From assembly GCA_038204345.1 (NCBI GenBank), contig JBBRDB010000025.1, positions 1-21,571 of the forward strand: DNA of 21,571 nt. Direction: 5' to 3'. The notes beneath the pieces were generated by a model. It saw only the letters and a list, made by a program, of their open reading frames with translations, searched no databases and was not told where the DNA came from. Shown here in pieces: positions 7,996 through 14,558 of the stretch. This DNA is from JAHJSA01 sp038204345 (GTDB lineage: Bacteria > Actinomycetota > Thermoleophilia > RBG-16-64-13). Made by a program: the position numbers and the translations under genes. How positions within the stretch are numbered: the stretch's first letter is position 1; every line of letters starts with the position of its first letter.

Positions 7996-8925
7996 CTACC
8001 GAGAAGAACCCGCGTCTCGAAGCGCGGCGAGCTCAGCCGCCAGGTCCGACGGCAGCGGAGAGCTGAGGTCGAGTTCAACTCCAGTCCCCGGATGGCGGAA
8101 TCTCAGCCGGTGGCTGTGCAGGAACTGGCGACCCAGGCCAAGCGCGTCGCGCCGGGCGTAGGTGGGGTCGCCCACCACGGGATGCCCGATCGCCAGAAAA
8201 TGCACCCTGATCTGGTGTGTCCGCCCCGTCTCCAGCCTCGCTTCCACGAGCGTGAACCGTCCGAAGCGCTCGATCACCGAGAAGTGGGTCACTGCCTGGC
8301 GCGCGGCCGCTCCCCCCACGGCCATGCTCTTTCGTCGCTGAGGGTCGCGGCCGATCGGGGCCTCGATGGTGCCGGTAGGTGCGGAGATATCGCCATGCAC
8401 CAACGCGAGATAGCGTCTATCGACCAAGCGCCGGCGCATCATTTGCTGCAATGCCCTGTGTATGGCGACGTCCTTCGCCACGACCAGCAAGCCGCTGGTG
8501 TTCTTATCGAGTCGGTGCACGATGCCTGGCCGGAACTCTTCTCCCCCTGCCAGGCCGTGCTCGCGTAGCGCGTCGACCAAAGTGTCGGAGTCGTGGCCTC
8601 TCGCCGGATGCACGACCATGTCCGCAGGTTTGTCGGCCACGAGGAGCCACTCATCCTCGTATATGACGGGCACCGAACGCGCGGGCGCGTGCGACCGGGT
8701 AAGCACCTCCCGGGGGAAGACTACGCGGACGAGATCCCCTCCGGTCAGGCGGAAGCTTTTCGGACGCGTGCGTCCGTTCACTTCCACCGCTCCTTGGTCG
8801 ATCAGGATCGAGGCTTGAGAGCGACTTCCGATGGGCTCTTTGCCGCCGAGGAACACGTCCAACCGCAGTCCCTCGTCGGAGCCGGTGACCGCGAAGACAT
8901 GTTCATCTGAGGGTCTCTCGTTCAT
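7996..8925 (-). CDS. rluD: RluA/RluD-family 23S rRNA pseudouridine synthase
   Basis: A 309-residue enzyme that converts specific uridines in RNA to pseudouridine. Residues 18-75 look like an S4 RNA-binding domain (LRLDVFLGGK, SRSQASILIDQGAVEVNG). The catalytic domain has DKPADMVVHPARGH and the signature IVHRLDKNTSGLLVVAKD, with catalytic Asp140. LETGRTHQIRVHF follows near the C-terminus. This S4-plus-RluA architecture is that of RluD/RluC and of the gene that follows lspA in many Gram-positive bacteria. The exact target uridines cannot be told from sequence, so the symbol is a family label. Its ATG overlaps the lspA stop as ATGA, indicating coupling. It is the last gene of the minus-strand block. 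Confidence 0.95.
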   Translation of the reverse strand: MNERPSDEHVFAVTGSDEGLRLDVFLGGKEPIGSRSQASILIDQGAVEVNGRTRPKSFRLTGGDLVRVVFPREVLTRSHAPARSVPVIYEDEWLLVADKPADMVVHPARGHDSDTLVDALREHGLAGGEEFRPGIVHRLDKNTSGLLVVAKDVAIHRALQQMMRRRLVDRRYLALVHGDISAPTGTIEAPIGRDPQRRKSMAVGGAAARQAVTHFSVIERFGRFTLVEARLETGRTHQIRVHFLAIGHPVVGDPTYARRDALGLGRQFLHSHRLRFRHPGTGVELDLSSPLPSDLAAELAALRDAGSSR

Positions 8926-9455
8926 TCCTCGGGGGGAGTGCCCTCCCGAGGACCACCTGCGGAATCACGGACGAGGGTGGACGCCATGACCAGGATGCCC
9001 GCCACGATGAACATGTCGGCGACGTTGAAGGTGGGCCAATGGGGGAGCTGAAGAAAGTCGGTGACCCGCCCGTTCGCCAGGCGTTCGACCAGATTACCCA
9101 GACTGCCGCCGGCGAGTAGACCGCCCCCAATAGCAGTAACCAGGCGGCGATCGAGGAAGATGAACACGAGGATCGCGATCAGGGCCAACGCGACGCCGGC
9201 CAGGATGAACGTCTGCCTCCCCGAGAGAAGCCCGAACGCAGCCCCGTCATTGACGTGATACTGCAGCCCGAAAAAGGGGAGGATGTCCCTTTGTTCGCCG
9301 ATGACGAACACGCTCTGCACCATGCGCTTGGTCACAAGGTCGAGAGCAAGCACCAGCGCCGCCAGGCCGGCCACCACCTCCCACCGCACCCTACCAGGCG
9401 CGATCACTGTCGCATCATGTTCTTCCATGACAGAGCGAGGGAATTCGTCGCTCAC
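8922..9455 (-). CDS. lspA: Lipoprotein signal peptidase (signal peptidase II)
   Basis: A membrane aspartyl protease that cuts signal peptides from lipid-modified prolipoproteins. The predicted 177 residues contain four hydrophobic segments, DLVTK in the first, VNDGAAFGLLSG in the periplasmic loop, and the catalytic pair in RVTDFL (Asp133) and FNVADMF (Asp147). The usual Asp of the GNLIDR motif is Glu here (GNLVER, Glu124). The GTG at 9455 overlaps the stop of the zinc-finger gene as GTGA and is preferred for that coupling. An ATG at 9428 would give 168 residues but has no ribosome site. The C-terminus overlaps the pseudouridine synthase gene. Identity is firm; the start is less so. Confidence 0.94.
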   Translation of the reverse strand: MSDEFPRSVMEEHDATVIAPGRVRWEVVAGLAALVLALDLVTKRMVQSVFVIGEQRDILPFFGLQYHVNDGAAFGLLSGRQTFILAGVALALIAILVFIFLDRRLVTAIGGGLLAGGSLGNLVERLANGRVTDFLQLPHWPTFNVADMFIVAGILVMASTLVRDSAGGPREGTPPEE

Positions 9456-9811
9456 ATCCCCCGATCTTCCGTACGCTGGCACTCGATGCACAACCCCGCG
9501 TAAGGCGCCGCCTTCAACCTGCCTGCGTCGATCTTCTTGCCGCAAGAATCGCATACACCGTAGGTGCCGTTCTCCAACTTCTCTAGCGCTCGCTCGATGC
9601 GGCTAAGCACATGACGCGCGTTCTCCTCGAGCGTCAGTTCCATCTGACGGTCGAGGGTGAACGCAGCCGTCTCGGCCATGTGCAAACGGTGACGATTCTC
9701 CTCCGAGATCTCGGCCGCCGGGTCTGCCAGATCTCCCTCCAGCGAGTCGATCTCGCGCACCAAACGCTCCCGCTCGTCGAGGAGCCTATCGCGCAACACG
9801 TCTCTATCCAT
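9452..9811 (-). CDS. TraR/DksA-type C4 zinc-finger protein
   Basis: A 119-residue protein with a long charged helical first part (roughly residues 1-85, probably an antiparallel coiled coil) and a C-terminal CDSCGKKI...LCIEC zinc finger with four cysteines. DksA-like proteins bind the secondary channel of RNA polymerase. Gram-positive members of this size are mostly uncharacterised. The helix tip reads RLHMAETAAF instead of a DxxDxA-like acidic pair, so canonical DksA activity is doubtful. The ATG at 9811 has AGGAG 10 nt upstream. A GTG at 9820 is too close to that site. The start overlaps the end of the DUF167 gene, and its own stop overlaps the lspA start as GTGA. Confidence 0.88.
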   Translation of the reverse strand: MDRDVLRDRLLDERERLVREIDSLEGDLADPAAEISEENRHRLHMAETAAFTLDRQMELTLEENARHVLSRIERALEKLENGTYGVCDSCGKKIDAGRLKAAPYAGLCIECQRTEDRGM

Positions 9812-10127
9812 GGTCGCCACGCTCCTGTCGTTTTGACGTCGAGTCGACCAACCTTTCCAGCAACTCGCGCAAACGGGCTTCTTCGATCCCTCTGAACGAG
9901 AGCAGCTTGTCCTGGCTCTTATGCCCAGAACGGATGCCGACGCAACCGGAAGGCAGCCCCAGCCACCGCGCCACAGCAGCCACCAGTTCGCTGTTGGCCT
10001 TGCCTTTCTCAGGCGGGGCGCTCACCTGCACCTTGATCCGCTCGCCATAGTGCCCCAGGATACGGGTCTTTCTCGCAGACGGGCTTACTCGAAAACCGAC
10101 GAGGATCTCCCCGTCCGCCTGCCGCAT
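9804..10127 (-). CDS. DUF167 / YggU family protein
   Basis: A 107-residue small protein with the conserved core of the YggU family: RVSPSARKT near the N-terminus and VQVSAPPEKGKANSELV in the centre, followed by IRSGHKSQDKLL. The family has a known fold but no established biochemical function. It is often found next to yggT and yggS genes, which lie a few genes upstream here. The ATG has no convincing ribosome site (AGGG abuts the codon), so the start is tentative. The 3' end overlaps the zinc-finger gene by 8 bp. Between divIVA and this gene are 76 bp with a possible CTTCCC/GGGGAG stem but no T-run. Confidence 0.87.
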   Translation of the reverse strand: MRQADGEILVGFRVSPSARKTRILGHYGERIKVQVSAPPEKGKANSELVAAVARWLGLPSGCVGIRSGHKSQDKLLSFRGIEEARLRELLERLVDSTSKRQERGDHG

Positions 10128-10203
10128 CCCTATGGAGTCCGCCTAGACCGCCTCCCCGGAAGCGTCGGGAAGCTGTGCCCCCAAGGAAAAGTTCTCCGGG
10201 ACC

Positions 10204-11175
10204 TCACCACTGGAAGTCTCGATCCTCCGGCCCATCAAAGAAATCGCTCTCATCGGACGGCTTGTCCTTACGGCCGAATAAGAAGCGTCGCACCGACGAC
10301 TCTGTCTGCCCGGCACTCGACTCCGCGGCATCATCCCCCGCGTCCACCGGCTCCTCGGTGGGCGCCGAAACCGGGATGTTGTCATCGACTACTGGGCCCT
10401 CGCCCTCGCCGGCGACATCAACCTCTTCCTCAGGGTGAGATTCGGCCCGAGGCTCTGAGATCTCTTTTACCTCGAGCTCCGGTTGAGCCTCGGGCTCTTC
10501 CTGCAGCTCAGGCTCAACAATAGTCTCAAGCTCTTTCAGACCTTCAGGTTCACTCTCGGTCTCGCCTCCCGCGACCTCTCGCTCCAGGTCTTGAAGGAAA
10601 TCGGCTCTGGTTGGGGGCTCCCTGAGTCCGATGTACTCCACATCATCACCCGGCGACGATATCTCCGCAGCCCGTTCCTCCTCTGATTCGCGGACGGGAA
10701 GCTGGCTGCTAGGCTCCCGGTGCCCCCCCGATACCGCATCTCCGGAAAGAAGACTTATGTGGGCTTCTAAGAGGGAGCGGAACTTGAACTTGAAGTCTTC
10801 TTCGACCTGCTTGAGTTGAGTAAGGCTCTGCTGCACACGCTGCTTCTCCACGTAGGATTCGCCCAGCAGATCGCGGCCCTTGATCTCGGCATCCTTGATG
10901 ATCAACTCTGCCTCTTTGCGCGCATTGGCACGCATCTCGTCAGACTGCTGCTGAGCGGAGACGAGTGTCTTCTGAAGGGTCTCCTTCAGCAGTTCGTGCT
11001 CGTGCACCTGTTCTACGAGCTGCTCGACGCGCTCCCGGAGCTCCATGTTCTCCTGGAACAGGCGCTCGAATTCGTCGGCCACCTCGTCCAGAAAGACGTC
11101 GACCTCCTCATCAGAATACCCACGCATCGCGCGCCGGAACTCCTTATGCCGGATGTCGAGAGGGGTAAGCTTCAC
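10204..11175 (-). CDS. divIVA: DivIVA-domain protein with long acidic C-terminal tail
   Basis: A 323-residue cytoplasmic scaffold of the DivIVA/Wag31 family, which binds curved membrane at poles and septa and directs growth or division machinery. Residues 1-55 are the lipid-binding domain (KLTPLDIRHKEFRRAMRGYS, then DEEVDVFLDEV). Roughly residues 30-150 are predicted coiled coil, rich in E, Q, L and K. Residues from about 155 to 290 form a low-complexity tail extremely rich in glutamate and proline. The end turns basic and aromatic (VRRFLFGRK, 295-303) and closes with DFFDGPEDRDFQW. The GTG at 11175 is preferred: AGGAGG lies 4 nt upstream and the family N-terminus begins there. An upstream GTG at 11193 would add six residues. 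yggT ends 19 bp upstream. Family certain, partners unknown. Confidence 0.95.
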   Translation of the reverse strand: MKLTPLDIRHKEFRRAMRGYSDEEVDVFLDEVADEFERLFQENMELRERVEQLVEQVHEHELLKETLQKTLVSAQQQSDEMRANARKEAELIIKDAEIKGRDLLGESYVEKQRVQQSLTQLKQVEEDFKFKFRSLLEAHISLLSGDAVSGGHREPSSQLPVRESEEERAAEISSPGDDVEYIGLREPPTRADFLQDLEREVAGGETESEPEGLKELETIVEPELQEEPEAQPELEVKEISEPRAESHPEEEVDVAGEGEGPVVDDNIPVSAPTEEPVDAGDDAAESSAGQTESSVRRFLFGRKDKPSDESDFFDGPEDRDFQW

Positions 11176-11194
11176 GGCTCCTCCTATGTCCACG

Positions 11195-11458
11195 CTAGAG
11201 CGTCCTTCTCACCAGGTTCTCGATGATGTACAGCACCACAATGGCAAGGATGGGGCTGAAGTCGAAGCCCATCCCCCCCTTCCTGCCCAGGGAGGGGATC
11301 AAACGTCTGAACAGACCTAAGTAGGGTTCGGTGGCATCGTATATGAATCGGTAGACCATCCGCACGATATCGTTCTCGGGAAGGGGGATCCACGAAAGGA
11401 GGATCCGCACAATGATCAGCCAGTAGTACACACGGATGAGGGCAAGGACGAAGCTCAT
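11195..11458 (-). CDS. yggT: YggT family membrane protein
   Basis: An 86-residue integral membrane protein with two hydrophobic segments (about residues 2-26 and 62-80) separated by a short loop containing IYDATEPYLGLFRRLIPS, the family signature region. YggT proteins are commonly encoded between sepF/proC and divIVA in Gram-positive bacteria and are thought to be linked to division or envelope processes, but their biochemical role is not established. The ATG is chosen because AGGAAGG lies 5 nt upstream. The longer open frame to 11590 overlaps proC and is not family-like. It sits 49 bp downstream of proC and 19 bp upstream of divIVA. Confidence 0.92.
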   Translation of the reverse strand: MSFVLALIRVYYWLIIVRILLSWIPLPENDIVRMVYRFIYDATEPYLGLFRRLIPSLGRKGGMGFDFSPILAIVVLYIIENLVRRTL

Positions 11459-11507
11459 GACGCCCTTCCTACAGGTGAGGGCTGCGCCGTCGCGGCCACC
11501 GTGCGGC

Positions 11508-12326
11508 TCACAGCTGTCTGCCCCGTTCCGTGGCCGCTTCCACCGCCCGGAGCAGGGCACCCCGTACTCCTTGATCCTCCAAGACGGCAAGCCCAGCCAT
11601 GGTGGTGCCCCCCGGGGACGACACCTTGTCTTTGAGATCTGCCGCGGACCCTGGTGTGCCCATGAGCATGCGCGCCGTCCCCATCGCCGTCTGACGCACG
11701 AACACCCGGGCTACGTCCCGGGGCAGCCCGGAACGCACCGCGCCGTCCTCGAGTGCTTCCAGCACGACCGCCAGGAAAGCCGGTCCGCTGCCCGACACGG
11801 CGGTGACGACGTCGAAGTAGCGCTCAGCCAGGATCTCAGCACTCCCCAAGTAGGAGAAGAGTGACAGCAGTTCTCCGGTGGCAGCCATGTCGGCGTCGTC
11901 CTCGGGAGCGAGCGCCACTACGCCTTCACGCACGGCGACGGCCAGATTCGGCATGATGCGGAACAACTTGGCCTCCGAGCCCAGGGCGGCGCGCAGCCTC
12001 TCCAAGGTAACGCCGGCCGCGGTGGAGACCACCATCGTTCCCGGCTCGAGATAGCCCGAGATCGCGCGCAGAACCGAGTCGATATCCTGCGGCTTGACTG
12101 ATACGACCACCAGTTCGCAGGCGGAGACGAGTTCTTCCAGGCCGGCGGCGGCGCTGACCCTGGATCCGTCCAGGGAGGCAAGGGAATGGGCGCGCTCAAG
12201 GTCTGCATCGAACACCCGGAACCCGATGTGCGCGGGAGCGCCGGCCAGAAGCCCACGGACGAGGGCACTCCCCATGTTCCCCGTGCCGATGACGCCGATG
12301 GTGTTGATCGCGGCCCTGTTGGTCAC
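11508..12326 (-). CDS. proC: Pyrroline-5-carboxylate reductase
   Basis: This 272-residue enzyme makes the last step of proline synthesis, reducing pyrroline-5-carboxylate with NAD(P)H. It has an N-terminal Rossmann motif GVIGTGNMGSALVRGL, VVSVKPQDID, RIMPNLAVAVREGV in the middle, and the C-terminal dimer-domain motifs VTAVSGSGPAF and DKVSSPGGTTMAGL. Length and order are standard. The GTG start is 12 nt from AAGGAG, a rather wide spacing, but no better start precedes the Rossmann motif. It lies 61 bp after sepF and 49 bp before yggT; a proC in this position is common in Gram-positive division clusters. The window also carries putA, which runs the opposite conversion through the same intermediate. 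Confidence 0.96.
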   Translation of the reverse strand: MTNRAAINTIGVIGTGNMGSALVRGLLAGAPAHIGFRVFDADLERAHSLASLDGSRVSAAAGLEELVSACELVVVSVKPQDIDSVLRAISGYLEPGTMVVSTAAGVTLERLRAALGSEAKLFRIMPNLAVAVREGVVALAPEDDADMAATGELLSLFSYLGSAEILAERYFDVVTAVSGSGPAFLAVVLEALEDGAVRSGLPRDVARVFVRQTAMGTARMLMGTPGSAADLKDKVSSPGGTTMAGLAVLEDQGVRGALLRAVEAATERGRQL

Positions 12327-12387
12327 TCTCTTGGCGGTCTCCTTACCCGAGGGCGGCCCTTGACCGGCCCCGAGGTGACTCTCGAGG

Positions 12388-12945
12388 CTAGAACTGGTTG
12401 AAGAACCCCTTCTCCATCAGGCGCTGACGCTCCTCAGCGGACACTTCAACGTTCTTCGGCGTCAAGAGGAAGACCTTGTCGGCCACTCGCTGCATCCCTC
12501 CGTCGAGGGCATAGGTGAGTCCGCTGGCAAAGTCGATCAGTCGCTTCGACAGTTCGGTCTCGCAGCCCTGGAGATTGAGTATCACCGGGACCTCGGCTTT
12601 GAACTTGTCGGCGATCAATTGCGCGTCGTTGAAATTCTTAGGCACCACCAGATGCACCTTCACGGAGGGCGCTTCCACTGGGGTGGGAACCGGACGGATG
12701 ACGGCGGTCCGCTGGCTGCGGAAGGCGTCGTCCTTCGCGTAGATATCGTCGAAGTCTCCCGAGGCGCTCGCGCGCCGACGATTGCTACCTCGATTGTCGC
12801 GTTCCACCCGCTTCACGTTTGGTCGCTCTCGGTACGACTGCTCCAGCTCCTCGTGGGGCGCGAGCGTCTCTTCATCGTAGTGGTCCTCCTCCTCGGCTAT
12901 CCCGAAGTAGACCAGGGTCTTATGCCACACGTCACCCAAAGCCAT
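12388..12945 (-). CDS. sepF: Cell division protein SepF
   Basis: A 185-residue division protein that binds the C-terminal peptide of FtsZ and anchors the Z ring to the membrane in organisms without FtsA. The N-terminus (MALGDVWHKTLVYFGI) is a short amphipathic segment suited to membrane binding. Residues about 20-85 are a charged, probably disordered linker. Residues about 95-175 are the compact SepF domain, with VHLVVPKNFNDAQLIADKF, LNLQGCETELSKRLIDFASG and DKVFLLTP. A strong ribosome site, AAGGAGG, lies 7 nt before the ATG, inside the end of yggS. No ftsA is seen beside ftsZ, which agrees with SepF being the main anchor. Confidence 0.96.
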   Translation of the reverse strand: MALGDVWHKTLVYFGIAEEEDHYDEETLAPHEELEQSYRERPNVKRVERDNRGSNRRRASASGDFDDIYAKDDAFRSQRTAVIRPVPTPVEAPSVKVHLVVPKNFNDAQLIADKFKAEVPVILNLQGCETELSKRLIDFASGLTYALDGGMQRVADKVFLLTPKNVEVSAEERQRLMEKGFFNQF

Positions 12946-12948
12946 TAC

Positions 12949-13644
12949 TCACCCTCCTTGCGTGCCGGCGAAGAGCGTGCCGCCGAGCCGCACGATCGTC
13001 GCGCCTTCCTCGACCGCTACCTCGTAATCGCTGCTCATCCCCATCGAAAGCTCATCGAGTGAGTACCGGGGGGTGAAAAGAGGAGCGAGTCGATCCCGGA
13101 GTTCCCGCATCCGCCGGAACACCGGGCGGGCCTCCTCCGGATCCCGCACGAGCGGGGCCATAGTCATGAAGCCCCTAAACTGCACGGCTTCAAAGGCCTG
13201 AGCCTGCTCGAGAAAAGCCTCCGCATCGCCCGGAAGGATACCATACTTGCTCTCTTCCCCACTCACATTGACCTCCACTAGAGCGTCGATCGGCGCCTCC
13301 GCGCGCCGGTGAATCTCCTCCGCCAACCTGAGCGAATCCACAGAATGCACCATGGTGACCCGGCCGACGACGTCCCGCACCTTCCGACGCTGCAGGTGTC
13401 CTATGAAGTGGAACTCGAACTGCTCCGCCCAGACGCTCCACTTGGACTCGAGCTCTTCGGCCCGGTTCTCACCCACCAGGTGCACGCCGGCGTCTGCCAA
13501 AGCCGACATATCACCAACCGACACGTACTTGGTGGCCGCCAACAGGCGCACTTGCTGCCCACGACCGCCCCGAGTGCGCGCGGCCTCGATCCGGGCCGTC
13601 GCATCCTGGACGTTCTTCCTGAGATGTTCGCTGTCGATGGGCAT
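12949..13644 (-). CDS. yggS: YggS family pyridoxal-phosphate homeostasis protein
   Basis: A 231-residue single-domain, barrel-type PLP-binding protein. The PLP lysine lies in LLAATKYVSV (Lys39). Further family motifs are GENRAEE, FHFIGHLQRRK, VNVSGEESKYGI, GFMTMAP and LSMGMSSDYEVAVEEGAT. Members buffer free pyridoxal phosphate and have no confirmed catalytic activity. Position between pgeF and sepF is typical of Gram-positive division clusters. The ATG has AGAGGGG about 2-4 nt upstream. The gene ends 3 bp before sepF, and its last codons contain the sepF ribosome site, so the two are tightly linked. Confidence 0.95.
   Translation of the reverse strand: MPIDSEHLRKNVQDATARIEAARTRGGRGQQVRLLAATKYVSVGDMSALADAGVHLVGENRAEELESKWSVWAEQFEFHFIGHLQRRKVRDVVGRVTMVHSVDSLRLAEEIHRRAEAPIDALVEVNVSGEESKYGILPGDAEAFLEQAQAFEAVQFRGFMTMAPLVRDPEEARPVFRRMRELRDRLAPLFTPRYSLDELSMGMSSDYEVAVEEGATIVRLGGTLFAGTQGG
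12953..12959 (-). promoter_or_regulatory. Strong ribosome binding site of sepF inside the yggS 3' end
   Basis: The minus strand reads AAGGAGG, then the yggS stop TGA, then the sepF ATG 7 nt away. It is the closest match to a consensus Shine-Dalgarno sequence that I found in the block and fixes the sepF start. Because it is part of yggS codons, it constrains the C-terminal residues of YggS. Confidence 0.8.
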
Positions 13645-13660
13645 TTCCCCTCTGAAAGCG

Positions 13661-14551
13661 TCAGCTTATTTCAGATCCGCACGTCGCTCCACTCCCGCGG
13701 CCTTCGACCCTATCAGGGCACCAAAGCACCGCGCCATGCCGGCCGGCTCCGCCGGGATCGGCGCGGTGTGAGAAGAACAAGTCCCGATTGCAGACTGTGC
13801 ACAATCGCGGGTTGACGACCCGCTCCCGGGGCACACCCACCTCCCCGGCCGCACGAGTCGCGACCTCCCACAGATCGAGCCGCCGCCCGGGGTGCACCAC
13901 ACCCTCCCCGTATCGCCCCTCGAACGCGACAGCCAACTCCTCACTGACTTCGTAACAGCAGGGTCCGATGCTGGGGCCTATGATCGCGAGTCCCGGCGGG
14001 GCGGTCATGGCAGCGGCCCCTTGTTGGACCACGCCGGCCAGCAGACCCCTCCATCCTCCGTGCACCACCGCGCCGTCCACTTCGCTCAGAAGGACAACAG
14101 GTACACAGTCGGCGAAGACGAGCAGTGCGGCAAGCCCGCTGTCAAGGTCCGGTTGGATGGTAAGACCGTCGCAGCCGGACCCCTGTTGTCCGCGGGAGTA
14201 TTCGGCCGCCCCCACGACGCGCACGCCGTGGACTTGAGCGGGCGAGACGAGCGATGGAGGCGAAGTGGCGGCCAGAGTACCGAGAGCGGCGCTCAACCGT
14301 GACCGATTGGCGGCCCCCCGTGGGCGCGGCCCGCTGCCCCGGTCGACGCTCAAGTCGAACCGCGCTTCCGTCGCGCCTGCGACATCCACTGACAAGCTGG
14401 TAGTGAAGGCCACCACGAAACGGTCGGGAGTCTTCGCGACGAGCAGAGGGACCGACGCCGGGGCCGCCACTGTGAACCGTTTCCTGGCGGCCGGGTCGAT
14501 GCGCCGCTCAAGGGCAGCTAGGTCGTCTCCCCCAGCGGCCGGCGACACCAC
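13661..14551 (-). CDS. pgeF: Laccase-domain protein, PgeF/YfiH family (peptidoglycan editing factor)
   Basis: About 296 residues. Family metal ligands and motifs are visible: QVHGVRVV (His108), FADCVPVVLL (Cys149), VVHGGWRGLL (His164), SIGPCCYEVSEEL and NPRLCTVCNRDLFFSHRAD near the C-terminus. Proteins of this family have been described as a peptidoglycan editing factor and as purine-nucleoside-cleaving, copper- or zinc-binding enzymes; the physiological role here is open. The gene follows ftsZ by 7 bp, its usual place in Gram-positive clusters. The start is uncertain: tandem GTG codons at 14551 and 14548 lie just after the ftsZ stop with a weak ribosome site, and a later GTG at residue 28 would also leave the core intact. 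The frame extends further into ftsZ but is not family-like there. Confidence 0.9.
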   Translation of the reverse strand: MVSPAAGGDDLAALERRIDPAARKRFTVAAPASVPLLVAKTPDRFVVAFTTSLSVDVAGATEARFDLSVDRGSGPRPRGAANRSRLSAALGTLAATSPPSLVSPAQVHGVRVVGAAEYSRGQQGSGCDGLTIQPDLDSGLAALLVFADCVPVVLLSEVDGAVVHGGWRGLLAGVVQQGAAAMTAPPGLAIIGPSIGPCCYEVSEELAVAFEGRYGEGVVHPGRRLDLWEVATRAAGEVGVPRERVVNPRLCTVCNRDLFFSHRADPGGAGRHGAVLWCPDRVEGRGSGATCGSEIS

Positions 14552-14558
14552 CCCGCGA

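Noticed and set aside
8074..8085. The 12-base word TCAACTCCAGTC shared by the rluD coding region and the ftsZ upstream region
   Set aside because: Tens of 12-base matches are expected by chance in a window this long, and the rluD copy is ordinary coding sequence.
12327..12387. Possible terminator between sepF and proC
   Set aside because: A GGCC/GGCC mini-stem is present in a GC-rich stretch but no T-run follows, and the genes are on the same strand in a commonly conserved order.
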